A stretch of 64,000 nucleotides of DNA from Lysinibacillus pakistanensis (GCA_001312325.1 BBDJ01000003.1:124001-188000); one strand, 5' to 3'; counted from the stretch's first letter, positions 1-13,956 are shown. A program made the numbers and translations. The notes: generated by a model not told the origin, from the sequence alone.

Positions 1-2
1 TG

Positions 3-314
3 CCAATCATGCATGGTATTTTCCCAACCACATTTTTAATGGGTCTACTATTAATGGCCATGCTGATGAGTTTGGCCCATCTTTTCTTTAGACGGAGTAA
101 ATTGTGGGCATTTGGCTTTATCTTTGTCCTTTTCTATGAATTTATTTTACTATGGCAAATGCCAGTTGCATGGGTTACTTTTTGGAAATCTACTTGGGGT
201 ACAAGAGAGACACCTCAGGATGTCATAGCGAAGGAAAAGAAATTGGAAAAGCAAAAATTACGAAAATCCCGATTTTCGATTCTAAAAAATAGAAAAATGG
301 GTGAGAAGGAATGA
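3..314 (+). CDS. C-terminal end of a membrane glycosyltransferase (partial)
   Basis: The reading frame is open from the window edge, so only the last ~100 residues are present. They show two hydrophobic segments (about residues 5-28 and 35-55) followed by a basic, charged cytoplasmic tail rich in Lys and Arg. This arrangement fits the end of a family 2 processive glycosyltransferase of the PgaC/YdaM/hyaluronan-synthase kind. The stop overlaps the next start as ATGA, so it is translationally coupled to a polysaccharide deacetylase-like gene, which supports an exopolysaccharide role. The catalytic domain lies outside the window, so the family call rests on the neighbours and the topology. Confidence 0.5.
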   Translation, partial: PIMHGIFPTTFLMGLLLMAMLMSLAHLFFRRSKLWAFGFIFVLFYEFILLWQMPVAWVTFWKSTWGTRETPQDVIAKEKKLEKQKLRKSRFSILKNRKMGEKE

Positions 315-2065
315 GTAAAAAGAATGTTGTATTAAATCCAGCTAAAAAGAATCGAAGGAAAATCATCCGCTCGATAGCACAATTAATCGTCGTTATATTT
401 TTGGCAGCTGTTTTAATACGTGTCGTATTTTTAACAGAAAAAAAGGGTAGAGGAAAAGGTTCCATTAGAAAATAAAGATGGATTTATCGCCTTATCGTAT
501 TTTGGTGTGAGCAGAGGTGACTCTCCTAAATATGTTTCGAAGAAAAATTTAAAAGAACAATTAGCATTGCTCGAAAGACAGGGCTATAAAACAATTACTC
601 AGCAGGATGTTCTAGATTTTTATGAAAAAAAATAAACCACTTCCAGAAAAATCGTTATATTTATCATTCGAAGATGGTCGTACGGATTCCAGTATCTTTG
701 CTCAAAATATCATGGAAAATCTAAATTATAAAGCGACGATGTTTACGTATGCGAATAAAATGGATACGCGTGATAATAAATTTTTGAAGCCAAAAGACTT
801 GTTGTTAATGGAAAAAAGCGGGTATTGGGAATTGGGATCTAATGGCTACCGATTGACATATATTAATATTTATAATGATAAAGGACAGTCATTAGGAATG
901 ATTGATGAAAATGATGTGCCGAATAAAACAACGATTGAATATTATAATCACTATTTAATGGATTTTATTCGTAATCCATACATGATCCCAAGTGAAACAC
1001 GTAAGGAAATGGAAGCACGAATTAAAAAAAGATTATAAATCGATGCATGATATTTATAAAGAGGAGTTAGGAGAAGTTCCTAGAGCCTATGCCATTATGC
1101 ACGCAAATTCACTCTATAATAATATGGAGCCGTTAGTACAAAGCGTGAATGATAAGCAAATTAAGGAAACTTTTAGTATGCATTTCAATCGCGAGCAGGG
1201 AGCCTATAATAATGCTGATGCTGATCTTTACAATTTAAGTCGGCTACAGGTATCTCCTTATTGGTCTACCAACCATGTGATGATGAAAATTCGTCAGGCA
1301 AGTAAGCAAAATGTAGAATTTGAAGTAGGCGATCAAGAGTTAGCCAAGAAATGGTCAATTGTAAATGGTGCTGTACAATTTAAAAACAATGAGATGACCA
1401 TCACTTCACCCCCATCTAGTGAAGGTCGAGTGCTATTAAAGAAAGCATTGCCAGAACAATATACTGTTAACTTTGAATTTAAAGGAAATGTTGTTGGACA
1501 ACAGTCTATCTATTTAAATTATGACGAAAAAAATAATAGCTATATTCGTGTAGCCCTTGTAGATAATGAAATTGTTGTTTCTGAAAAATCAGCAGGAGCT
1601 GGTGTTGTTGAGAAGGAACGTTTCCCATTAAATGAAATAAAATGGAATGAAGAGGAGTATGCATTTAATAAAGCAACTGTCTACTCCTATCAGGATACGC
1701 AAAGGGGCTCTAGAATAGATGAGGAAGAATATCCAAGAAATCTTACAAAAAAAAGAGTATTTAATATTACAGTAAATAAAGATAAAATAAAAATAGATGT
1801 TGATAAGGAATTGTCCAAAACAATTGAAGTGAATCCAGCAATCCAAGGCACTCAAATCGGATTTGGTGCGTTGTTCAGCAAGAAGGATACCACCCATGAA
1901 CAATATGCGGACGATATATATGATACATTGATCGAAGATATATTAATTTCAGATAAGAATGATCAAACAATTTTTACTAACCAATATACGAATTTCGATA
2001 AAGTAAAGTATAAAACAGTGACAATATTTAATCATGTAGTTGACTTCTTTATTGAAACCTTCTAA
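311..2065 (+). CDS. Polysaccharide deacetylase-like exopolysaccharide protein
   Basis: Reconstructed from three pieces separated by extra bases in A-runs at 438-444, 625-632 and 1024-1030. There is an N-terminal membrane anchor (about residues 19-42) and then a NodB-like region. NodB motif 1 reads SFEDG instead of TFDDG. The place where motif 2 (HS/TxxH) is expected reads ELGSNG, so the metal-binding histidines are not seen. The last ~300 residues look like a beta-sandwich carbohydrate-binding region. It probably acts outside the membrane on a secreted polysaccharide and lies between a glycosyltransferase and a glycosidase-like lipoprotein. Catalytic activity is uncertain because of the changed motifs. 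Confidence 0.6.
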
Positions 2066-2087
2066 AACGGGGGGAAATTAGATTCAA

Positions 2088-3158
2088 GTGAAAAACTTTT
2101 TATTGTCTATCTGTATAGTCCTATTAATCATCACGGCTTGTAATAATAGCAAAGAAGCACCTGCTGAGGCAAAGGAGGAGCTGAAGGATAAGAACAAGCT
2201 ACAATTATCCATTTGGTTGCCTGAGTGGCAAAAAAAAGTCAGCATTTGAAGATGTGAAAAATTCACAGCAGGGCTTACAGGATATTCGCGTTTTTGGTGC
2301 CTATTTTAATAGTAAAGATCAATTATTATTTACTGAAGATGCAATAGAAATGTTGAAACAAACACAGCAGCAATTTAACGAAACACATCATGTGATGCTT
2401 ACATTAATTAATGATTATGTTACAGATAATGCCCCATCTGTTCAGAAGGATAGTACGCTATTACATCGTTTACTACAAGATGCGTCAACTAGACAGAAAC
2501 ACATCGATAATATTATGCAAATAGTCGAGCAGTACAATTTGAAGGGGATTGAAATTGATTATGAGAAGGTTGCAAAAGAGGACATTCCAGCGTATGTACT
2601 TTTCCTAGAGGAGCTCTATCAGCAGCTATTAAAAAAGGATGTTACCTTACATGTTGTTTTAGAGCCACGATTTCCATTCGATGTAAAGCTACCAGATGGA
2701 CCGAAATATACGGTGATGGCCTATAATGTTTATGGCTATCATAGTGGTCCAGGCGCAAAGGCGACTTTTTCATTTTAGATGATTTAATGAAAAAGATTGA
2801 AAAATCCAATCAGAATCTAGCAATTGCCTTTGCTACTGGCGGCTTTAAATGGGTTAATCAAGGGAAGACGGTTGCGATAACGGAGATTGAGGCAGAGGAA
2901 TTATTGACTAAAACGCAAGCGGTAAAGCAGCGAGATCAAGCAAGTGGTGCAGCCTATTTTAGTTATTTAGATGATCAAAATATGAAGCATGAAGTCTGGT
3001 ATGCTGATCAGGAAACACTTGAAAAATGGGTTTCCTATGTGCGTAAGAAAAACTACAATAATGTGGTTTTATGGCGTGCAGGAGGTTTAGGTTCAAAGAC
3101 GTTAGAATGGATTGGTGAACAAACAGCAGAGGGACATGTAGCAAATACGAAGCAATAA
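2088..3158 (+). CDS. GH18-like glycosidase lipoprotein
   Basis: Starts at GTG 2088 behind a G-rich ribosome site. It carries a lipoprotein signal with lipobox ITAC at about residues 14-17, so it should be anchored to the outer face of the membrane. The motif GIEIDYE matches the GH18 DxxDxE active-site strand, with the final Glu as acid. Two indels break it: an A-run at 2230-2237 and a probable missing G near 2765. When these are corrected it is one protein of ~355 residues. It is the last gene of the exopolysaccharide operon and may trim the polymer. The substrate is unknown. Confidence 0.6.
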
Positions 3159-3185
3159 AAATCGCCAGCACTGGCGATTTTTTTA
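3156..3185. terminator. Bidirectional intrinsic terminator
   Basis: A perfect 10-bp stem (AAATCGCCAG / CTGGCGATTT, 3159-3168 and 3171-3180) with a two-base loop is flanked by A and T tracts. It sits between the convergent lipoprotein gene and the gltC-like gene and can serve both. Confidence 0.85.
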
Positions 3186-4087
3186 TTGGAATTGAGATAG
3201 ACGTGAAAAAAAAGTTTGTGACAAAATCTAAAAATATTTTTTCTGATGGTGCTATCTCACGGTTAATAGGTGAAATAATGCCGACTGTTCTGGGAATCGT
3301 AGGTGATTGAATAGGCACCTTTACAGTGAAGCGAGCAGCTGAGTCGTAAAGAGAGCTTTCAGGTAGTAGGCTAACCCCAATACCTGCTGCAACAAGTCCC
3401 TTTAATGCATCTAAATCCTCACCCTCTGAAATAACATTCGGCAGAAAACCAGCAGCACGACAGGCATCCATTGCCACCTTATGTAAAATATAGCCATCTG
3501 GAAACAGTACAAATAAGTCATTTCGTAATTCGGCCAATTGGATGCTTTCCTTCTTCGCTAATGGATGGTTGGCTGGCAGTAATGCAGCGATATTCTCCGT
3601 AAATAAAATTGTTGATTGAATGGATTCGTCTTTCGGGGGAAGAGGGCCTAAAAAGGCTAAGTTTAACTCCCGATTTTTGACAGCATCAATTAAAAAAACG
3701 GTAGGAGCCCTGACGAAGCTGAAATTGTAAATCTGGATATTGTCGTTTGAAGGCTGAAATAACCGTTGGTAGGACATAGCTTGCCAAGCTTGTTGGAAAG
3801 CCAATTTTAATCGTACCTTTCGCGGGATCTAAATATTCTTCAACCTGTTTTGCTGCAAAATCTATTGCTTTTAAAGCGGTAATTGTATGCTCTAGAAATA
3901 TCTTTCCAATTGGTGTTAATTTGACGTTTCGTCCCACACGTTCAAATAGGGGTGTCCCTAATTCATCTTCTAAATTGGCAATTTGACGGCTAATTGCAGA
4001 TTGAGCAACATGAAGATACTCTGCAGCCTCTGAGATGTGCTCACGCTCAGCAACTTCAACAAAATAACGTAATTGACGTAACTCCAA
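3183..4087 (-). CDS. gltC: LysR-family regulator, GltC-like
   Basis: A classic LysR protein of ~300 residues. The N-terminal winged HTH (residues 1-60) begins MELRQLRYFVEVAEREH. The effector domain contains GFPTSLASYVLPTVISAF and GEDLDALKGLVAAGIGVSLLPES. These stretches closely match my memory of Bacillus subtilis GltC, the activator of glutamate synthase gltAB. Two homopolymer indels break it (3692-3698 and 3206-3213). After correction it ends FFSRLSQFQ, like GltC. The divergent gltAB operon expected next to gltC is absent here; upstream lies a long non-coding stretch and suf, so the target is inferred from similarity only. Confidence 0.75.
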
Positions 4088-4718
4088 TAAATTTCACCTC
4101 TATTAATCGAAAAATAAGATTGATTATACTCTAATTATATACTATTTAAGATGAAAAATGATTATAAATTAACAGAGGCTTAAAAAAATCCTCTGTTATT
4201 ACAAAAATTGAGGAATTACTACTGAAGGGCAAAGGTAACCCTTTCTGATAACAGGGGAATTTTAGGTGGGGCGTTGCAGAAGGTATGGTTAAAGGTATAG
4301 AACCGATTGATTTGGTGGGATATTCGATATTTTATTGAATAACTCTCTAGTTATTTGTTTCCCTTATTTGATTCCATTCTAAAGAAAAAGGTTATAGTAT
4401 AGATAGTGTTGTTTATGCAAATTTGTCACAAAACCGCTACAATTAACGCTTTCTGCGGGGTTTCCACTATGTAGCTAGATGAAATTAATTCTCAATTAGA
4501 GTTAATTCATTGAAAATGAAGAAAGTCGATTCTCATTGTCAATAACGGTTAGCAATAATCTGAAAATGCTTACAAAATCCTTATTTTTAAGGAATTTAAC
4601 TGAGAAGAGAGAAAGAAATTGAAATGGTTTGCATAGAGAACGATTTTCAGTTAAGATTAGAATGATGATAATTAAGGAATGGTTCCCCATTCACTGAACA
4701 CACTATGGAGGTATTTTC
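4088..4718. other. Intergenic region between gltC-like gene and suf operon
   Basis: About 630 bases without a supported gene. It should hold the divergent promoters for the LysR gene and suf. The only promoter-like pair I can support is TTGCAT/TAAGAT upstream of sufC, listed separately. No strong terminator or riboswitch structure was recognised. Confidence 0.6.
4629..4657 (+). promoter_or_regulatory. Candidate sigma-A promoter of the suf operon
   Basis: TTGCAT (4629-4634) and TAAGAT (4652-4657) are separated by 17 bp and lie ~60 bp upstream of the sufC start, which has its own GGAGG site. This is a reasonable but not perfect match; no experimental support. Confidence 0.4.
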
Positions 4719-5500
4719 ATGTCAACTTTAGTTATTAAAGATCTTCACGTTGCAATCGACGGGAAAGAGATTTTAAAAGGTGTAAACCTTACAATCAATA
4801 CAAATGAAATTCACGCAATCATGGGACCTAACGGAACTGGTAAATCGACACTTGCTTCTGCTATCATGGGGCATCCGAAATATGAAGTAACTTCAGGTAC
4901 TGTTGAGCTTGATGGAGAAGACGTACTTGAAATGGAAGTAGACGAGCGTGCTCAAGCTGGTTTATTCCTAGCTATGCAATACCCTTCTGAAATTGCAGGT
5001 GTAACAAATGCTGATTTCTTACGTTCAGCTATTAATGCCCGTCGTGAAGAAGGCGATGAAATTTCATTAATGAAATTTATTCGTGAATTAGATAAAAACA
5101 TGGAATTCCTTGAAATGAATGAAGATATGGCTCAACGTTATTTAAATGAAGGTTTCTCTGGCGGTGAGAAAAAAACGTAATGAAATTCTTCAATTAATGA
5201 TGATTAAACCAACATTTGCAATTTTAGACGAAATTGACTCTGGTCTTGATATTGATGCGCTTAAAGTAGTATCAAAAGGTATCAATGCAATGCGTGGAGA
5301 AGGCTTTGGCTGCTTAATGATTACGCACTATCAACGTCTACTTAACTACATTACACCAGATCATGTACACGTAATGATGCAAGGACGTGTTGTGAAATCA
5401 GGTGGTGCAGAGCTTGCACAACGTTTAGAAGCAGAAGGTTATGACTGGATTAAAAAAAGAATTAGGTATCGAAGAAGAAACAGAAGAACAAGAAGCATAA
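4719..5500 (+). CDS. sufC: Fe-S cluster assembly ATPase SufC
   Basis: ABC-type ATPase of the SUF iron-sulphur cluster assembly machine; it binds SufB and SufD and powers scaffold remodelling in the cytoplasm. The Walker A motif is GPNGTGKST, the signature motif region is GFSGGEKK, and the Walker B region is [10 protein letters not shown]. The reconstructed length (259 residues) is normal. Two A-run indels (5169-5175 and 5452-5458) break the frame. With both corrected the protein ends in a Glu-rich tail at 5500. It is the first gene of sufCDSUB, behind a good GGAGG site. Confidence 0.95.
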
Positions 5501-5518
5501 GAGGGAGGACGAACTAGC

Positions 5519-8475
<2,957 letters not shown>

Positions 8476-8572
8476 ATAGTTTCTTTCAGTTGAGCGAAGG
8501 CACTACATGTGTCTTCACTCAGCTAGAAAGGATTTAACGACTAGATACAATAGCATGAACGGAGGAGAAACG

Positions 8573-9971
8573 ATGGCTAAAAAAAATGCCTGATATCGGC
8601 GATTACAAATACGGTTTCCATGATAAGGACGTATCAATTTTCCGTTCAAAACGTGGTTTAACTGAAGAAATCGTCCGTGAAATTTCTAATATGAAAGAAG
8701 AGCCAGAATGGATGCTTGAATACCGCTTAAAAGCTCTTGAAACTTTCTATACAAAACCAATGCCACAATGGGGTGGCGATCTAGGTGACTTAGATTTTGA
8801 TGAAATTACGTATTATGTAAAACCATCAGAGGCCACACAACGTTCATGGGATGAAGTACCTGATGAAATCAAAGCTACTTTTGATAAATTAGGGATTCCA
8901 GAGGCAGAACAAAAATATCTTGCAGGTGTATCTGCGCAGTATGAGTCTGAGGTCGTTTACCACAACATGAAAAAAAGACCTTGAAGATCTTGGTATTGTG
9001 TTTAAAGATACAGACTCTGCTTTACGCGAAAACGAGGATATTTTCAAACAATACTGGGGTAAAGTAATTCCTTATACAGACAACAAATTCGCTGCACTAA
9101 ACTCAGCTGTTTGGTCAGGTGGATCATTTATCTATGTACCACCAGGTGTGAAGGTTGAAACACCTTTACAAGCTTATTTCCGTATTAACTCTGAAAATAT
9201 GGGGCAATTCGAACGTACATTAATTATTGTGGACGAAGGTGCACACGTACACTACGTTGAAGGATGTACAGCTCCTGTTTATACAACAAACTCTCTACAC
9301 TCAGCAGTTGTAGAAATTATTGTACGCAAAGATGCTTATTGCCGTTATACAACAATTCAAAACTGGGCGAACAACGTATACAATCTTGTAACGAAACGTA
9401 CAGTTGTTGAAGAAAACGGTACAATGGAATGGATTGATGGAACATTGGTTCTAAATTAACGATGAAATACCCAGCATGTATCTTAAAAGGTGAAGGTGCT
9501 CGTGGTATGACATTATCCATCGCATTGGCAGGTAAAGGACAACACCAACATGCAGGTGCGAAAATGATTCATATGGCACCAAACACATCTTCAACAATCG
9601 TCTCTAAATCAATTGCTAAACAAGGTGGGAAAGTAACGTATATGGGACAAGTTCGTTTCGGTCCTAAAGCAAGCGGTGCACGTGCAAACATCGAATGTGA
9701 TACATTAATTATGGATAACCAATCAACTTCAGATACAATTCCATACAACGAAATCTTAAATGATAATGTTTCATTAGAGCATGAAGCAAAAGTTTCAAAA
9801 GTGTCAGAGGAACAATTATTCTACTTAATGTCTCGCGGAATCTCTGAAGAAGAAGCGACAGAAATGATCGTAATGGGCTTCATTGAGCCATTCACAAAAG
9901 AACTACCAATGGAATACGCAGTAGAAATGAACCGTCTTATCAAATTTGAAATGGAAGGCTCTATCGGATAA
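8573..9971 (+). CDS. sufB: Fe-S cluster assembly protein SufB
   Basis: Main scaffold subunit of SufBCD. The start [15 protein letters not shown] follows a GGAGG site, and the protein contains the conserved NCDT-like segment (here ECDTLIMDN) and ends with the [20 protein letters not shown] region. Three indels break it: A-runs at 8579-8586 and 8970-8976 and a missing A near 9445. The corrected length is ~465 residues. Last gene of the operon; the prophage begins right after its stop, leaving the coding sequence whole. Confidence 0.95.
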
Positions 9972-9995
9972 AATACCGATAATCGTTGGTATATA

Positions 9996-10032
9996 AGGGT
10001 TTTTAGTCGCTTGATAAAACGCTGAAAACCCT
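9996..10032. repeat. Inverted repeat at the prophage left junction
   Basis: AGGGTTTTTAG (9996-10006) and CTGAAAACCCT (10022-10032) form a near-perfect inverted repeat between the sufB stop and the integrase end, overlapping the integrase 3' end. It could be the suf operon terminator, an integrase core-type site, or both. The position makes it the best attL candidate; attR is not in view to confirm. Confidence 0.45.
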
Positions 10033-11232
10033 TGTTGCCCACAATTTGCCCACAAATTTACGAATTAATGTGTTTTTTATATATAAATCGAGTGCATTAC
10101 GCTCGATTTTTTTTGTTATATGCAGATATGTATCTGCGGTTGTTTTTATCGTTTTATGTCCAAGTCTTCGTGATATATATTTTAAGTCTGCACCAGCTTC
10201 TAAAAGATGCACTGCATGACTATGTCTTAATGCGTGAGGGGATAAAACTGGAACGTTCGCACGCTTACAAATTTCTTTAAAATGTTCTCGGACCACATTA
10301 GCTTGCCAGTATGTGCCACTCGTATTATGAAAAACTAACATTTTTTTCTTTTTCTTTAACTTGTGGTTTCATATATGGATAACGTAAATGGATCTCTTTT
10401 TGATTGATATTCCACTTTTTTTAAAACCTTCGCCACTTCTTCATCAAATTCTATTACTCTCTCACTTGAAGTTGTCTTTGTATCAGAAACAACTGGCAAG
10501 TTTGTATCATTGTCATAGTAGACTGTTTTATTAACATCTATAGTGTTATTTATTAAGTCGATATCACCCCATTCAAGTGATAAAATTTCACCAATACGTA
10601 AACCTGTTCGAGCCATAGTAAAAAAAACATTGCATATCTTTCAACAGAATGCTGGTACTTCGCATTTTTGGGTTTTAATGCTGTTGCATCTAGGAACAAG
10701 TTCATTTCTTCAATAGTAAAGAATTTAACTTTTTTTGTCGCGGGTTTTATTGGGTAACTTCAATCGAGATAAAGGGGTTTCCCTTAATAACTTAAATTCA
10801 AAAACAGCATCATTTAATGCGCTTGCGAAAATACTATGGAATCGTCTAATTGATCCGTCTGAGTAAGTATCACTAAGTTCTAAAATCCACTTCATATATT
10901 CAGCTCTAGTTATATCTTTTAAGGCATAGTTACCCCATCTCGGTAAAATTACATTATTTATAGTTCGTTCTTGTAGATTGATGGTACTTTCCTTTAAATG
11001 TGGCCGTTTATATAATTCGAACCATTTTGGCATATATTGAGCTATTGTTTCTTTGCCATCCTCTTGAAACCCGTAATACTCATTGTCAATCTCAGCTTTA
11101 CTTGCTGCAAGTTGTGCTTCTTTTTTTAGTTTTGAACCCACTTTTAGTTGTCTCTTTCCATTGACCTGTTTGACGATCCTTTATTCTAATACGGTATTGC
11201 CATGTATTATTTCGTTTACGAAAACTAGCCAT
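10003..11232 (-). CDS. int: Tyrosine-type site-specific integrase
   Basis: Phage integrase catalysing integration and excision. It starts MASFRKRNNTWQYRI behind AGGGAGG; an N-terminal arm-binding domain, a SAM-like core-binding domain (residues ~60-160) and the catalytic domain follow. The catalytic Arg is in ARTGLRIGEILSL, the HxxR box is HALRHSHAVHLL, the Gly-His pair is in RRLGHKTIKTTADTYLH, and the nucleophile Tyr lies in that last stretch. Several indels (10730-10736, 11121-11127, near 10620 and 10340-10400) break it. Its 3' end runs into the junction, as is usual for phage int genes. Confidence 0.9.
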
Positions 11233-11279
11233 AATAATTCCTCCCTTAAAAAACGGAATATACGTTCTTTTTTTAGGTA

Positions 11280-11722
11280 TTAAAATAGCCCCTTAAATTT
11301 CAGTTCCACTAATTTTAAAGGAACATTATATAAGGCAGCTATATCGTAAATTGTCATTTTATCGTATGACTCAAACAAATTTTCGTCTGGGATTAATAAG
11401 TATGCAGCGAAAGTATTAGCCTGCACTTCAATTTTATCAACAGAAACCAAAGTATTAGATCGCATGAAAGGAGTATTTAATTTAGTATGTAAAATTGCGT
11501 GACCAAGTTCATGAGCGCAAACAATAAGTTGTTCTTGAATACTTAAGTTACTACTAATAAAAATAAAACGATTACGTTTTTCATATTGATAAAACCCTTT
11601 TATATTAGCAGGTAAATCCCAATAAAAAAATTTGTATATTTAATTTTCTAGCTAATGTAAATGGATTTTTAGTGCCATATTTTTTTGTATAACTTTTCAA
11701 CCTTAGATTGGATAAAATCCAT
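11280..11722 (-). CDS. immA: ImmA/IrrE-type metallopeptidase
   Basis: Zinc peptidase that in ICEBs1 and related elements cleaves the cognate repressor. The HExxH motif is seen as CAHELGHAILH, followed by a conserved EVQANTFAAYLLIP stretch that supplies the third ligand Glu. One indel near 11625 splits it. It lies directly after the repressor on the same strand, the classic immR-immA arrangement. The start could be 11728; 11722 has better spacing to the GAGGG site. Confidence 0.82.
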
Positions 11723-11741
11723 TTGCATCCCTCAAATCAGA

Positions 11742-12173
11742 TTATTCGTCATCGTCTCTATATTTTTTAGGAATGAATTTTTTTGTTATTTTTCTTCGCA
11801 AGTCTGATACCAAACTCCATTGCCTCTAATAAAGATTCTTTTGCTTCATCTGACATCGGTTCACCATTGAATAGTAGACCTGATGCAGATGATAAATCTT
11901 CACGTAGTTCATCCATTCGCTTAGCCACGTCACGTTCATCTTTTTTTGATAAGTTTTGTTCGTTATTATTATTGTTTTTGTTTCCAAGTAAGTAATCAAG
12001 AGAAACTTCATATAGTTCAGCCATTTGTTTTAGCATGTTTGTATCGGGATCTCTATAATTTCTTTCGTAGCCAGATAAAGCACCATTTGTTACACCTAAT
12101 TTTTTTAGCTGCTTCAATTTGAGTAAGGTTTTTGTCATTTCTAGCTTTTTTTCAATCTTTCCCCTAAAGCCAT
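11742..12173 (-). CDS. Phage repressor, XRE family (ImmR-like)
   Basis: ~143-residue repressor. The N-terminal HTH (residues 1-60; MALGERLKKARN ... TNGALSGYERNYRDPD) is followed by an Asn-rich linker and an acidic helical C-terminus; there is no S24 peptidase domain. Three homopolymer indels break it (about 11775, 12098-12107 and 12143-12150). It probably holds the lysogenic state by binding the four 17-bp sites in the divergent region and is relieved by the adjacent ImmA-like peptidase. Confidence 0.85.
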
Positions 12174-12205
12174 TTCTCTCACCTCTTTGTTTTAATATAG
12201 CTTAA

Positions 12206-12317
12206 TTAAACGTATGGTTAAACTAAATTAAACGATAAGTTTAATATTTTTATATTTTGCCTTGACTTTAACGTTACGCTTAATTTATACTGTAATTAAG
12301 TTAAACGAAACGTTTAA
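12206..12317. promoter_or_regulatory. Four repressor operators in the divergent early control region
   Basis: Four 17-bp partly palindromic sites share TTAAACG...CGTTTAA: 12206-12222 (weak), 12228-12244 (TTAAACGATAAGTTTAA), 12267-12283 (TTTAACGTTACGCTTAA) and 12301-12317 (TTAAACGAAACGTTTAA, perfect). They lie between the repressor and Cro-like genes, as expected for CI/Cro-type control. Confidence 0.75.
12262..12291 (+). promoter_or_regulatory. Rightward early (lytic) promoter
   Basis: TTGACT (12262-12267) and TATACT (12286-12291) with an 18-bp spacer. The third operator covers the spacer and the fourth covers the start site, so repressor binding should block it. It drives the Cro-like and antirepressor genes. 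Confidence 0.65.
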
Positions 12318-12346
12318 TTTTGAGCAAAAATAAGGAGGTGCAATTT

Positions 12347-12586
12347 ATGTCTACTGTTTATTTAAACATTGAAGAAGTTCGTAAAAGAAAAGGTGTAACA
12401 AAATCTCATATAGCAAGGTCTTGCGGTCATACTCCACAATGGTATTCTAAAGTTTCAAAAGGTGAAATAGTATTAGACGTAAACAAATTAGAGCTTATTG
12501 CTTCTATATTAGAAGTCAATGTCACGGTTTTTTTTGATGACAAATTAAGCGATGCGCTTAATTTTGGGTTAAAACAATTAGCTTAG
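12347..12586 (+). CDS. Cro-like XRE regulator
   Basis: 79 residues, almost all HTH (RKRKGVTKSHIARSCGHTPQWYSKVSKGE). I chose ATG 12347 because AAGGAGG sits 8 bases upstream. First gene of the rightward transcript, so by position it is the Cro-type partner of the minus-strand repressor. Intact. Confidence 0.75.
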   Translation: MSTVYLNIEEVRKRKGVTKSHIARSCGHTPQWYSKVSKGEIVLDVNKLELIASILEVNVTVFFDDKLSDALNFGLKQLA

Positions 12587-12597
12587 GAGGCGAAATA

Positions 12598-13428
12598 ATG
12601 AATTTAATCTTAGCTCAAAGTCGAGCATTCAACTCTGTTGTATGTGATTTATGGAAAAACGAAAATGGTGATGTGTTTATGACCCGCGAACAAATTGGTC
12701 AGGCACTTGAATATTCAGAGCCAATGATTGCAATTGGTAAAATTCATAAACGACACGAGAAGCGTTTGAAACAATTTTCAGTATTAACCAAACTGGTTAA
12801 CAGCGATGGCAAGCAATATGAAACGTACATCTATAACGAAAAAGGCATTTACGAAATCATTCGTAAAAGTCAGCAGCCTAAAGCAGATGAATTTTACGAT
12901 TTTGTTTATGACCTGTTAGAAAAACTCCGTAAGGGTGAGTTGAAAGTTGTTCAAACGGAACCTAAACTTCCTTCTAATTACAAAGAAGCGTTAATCGCTC
13001 TGTTAGAAAAAGAAGAAGAGCGTGAACAACTCGAATTAGCAAACAAACAGAAAGATCAAATCATTGGTGAAATGAAACCCAAAGCTGATTACACAGATCG
13101 AATTTTAAACAGCAAAGGTTTAATGACAATTACTCAGATAGCCAAAGATTATGGTATGTCTGGACAAGCGATGAACAACAAGCTTCATGATTTAGGTGTG
13201 CAATATAACCAAGGGGGTCAATGGCTTCTATACAGTAAATATCACGACAAAGGATTTACTCATTCACAAACAATTGATATTACACGTTCGAATGGTAGTC
13301 CTGACACAAAGCTAAATACTAAGTGGACTCAAAAAGGTCGTTTATTCTTGTACAACTTATTGAAGTCTAAAGGCATTGTCCCAGTGATAGAACGTAATGA
13401 TAAACCACAATTACGAATTGTTCAGTAA
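12598..13428 (+). CDS. Phage antirepressor (Bro-N and KilAC domains)
   Basis: 276 residues. The N-terminal Bro-N domain (about 15-110; contains VFMTREQIGQALEYS) and the C-terminal KilAC domain (about 160-275; contains MTITQIAKDYGMSGQAMN) are joined by a charged helix. Such proteins relieve repression or affect early phage gene expression. Follows the Cro-like gene by 11 bases, in one operon. Intact. Confidence 0.85.
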   Translation: MNLILAQSRAFNSVVCDLWKNENGDVFMTREQIGQALEYSEPMIAIGKIHKRHEKRLKQFSVLTKLVNSDGKQYETYIYNEKGIYEIIRKSQQPKADEFYDFVYDLLEKLRKGELKVVQTEPKLPSNYKEALIALLEKEEEREQLELANKQKDQIIGEMKPKADYTDRILNSKGLMTITQIAKDYGMSGQAMNNKLHDLGVQYNQGGQWLLYSKYHDKGFTHSQTIDITRSNGSPDTKLNTKWTQKGRLFLYNLLKSKGIVPVIERNDKPQLRIVQ

Positions 13429-13522
13429 CTGTTAACAAATATCTAGTTGATATGTATAAAAAAACAAAATTGTATTGGTTAGTCAAAAAGACAAACCAAC
13501 AATCGAATAAGGAGGACATCAC

Positions 13523-13796
13523 ATGATTAAAACTTTTGAATTAGATGACGCATCAGTTGAAGATATTGTCCGCCAAGAAGCCAAAAAGAAAGTTGATACT
13601 TTAGTTATTCAACATACTCTTTGGGATATGGAAGAACTTGTTCGACAAACAAAAATGAGTATTCCATTTATGAAAGAACATTTCTTTTATGATGAAGATT
13701 TTCCAAAAAAAGAAAATTGGTTCTAAATGGTGGATGGATGCCGAACTTGCAAATGAGTACATTCGCAAGTGGTGGCAAAGACAACCGAAAAACTAG
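13523..13796 (+). CDS. DUF771-type phage protein
   Basis: ~90 residues after removing one A from the run near 13707. The pattern LWDMEELVRQTKMSIPFMKEH followed by a Trp-rich end (KWWMDAELANEY, KWWQRQPKN) fits the DUF771 excisionase-like phage proteins found beside antirepressors. Possible DNA-binding role; function not established. GGAGG ribosome site. Confidence 0.6.
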
Positions 13797-13956
13797 GAGA
13801 GGCCAGGGCAAATGGCCTCAAGTCAAACTACCAATCTAGTAAAAATCGAGAGGTAGGGGCAACTACCTCTTATCTATATATTACTAATTTATACAATTAC
13901 TTACTATGCACGATGTGCATTATGCATAATCTGCATAATTCAAAGGGTGAAAATAA

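Noticed and set aside
4502..4690. Minus-strand frame of 62 codons upstream of sufC
   Set aside because: Overlaps the likely suf promoter region, no ribosome site and no protein-like pattern.
10032..10280. Plus-strand frame opposite the integrase
   Set aside because: Shadow of the integrase catalytic domain; no independent support.
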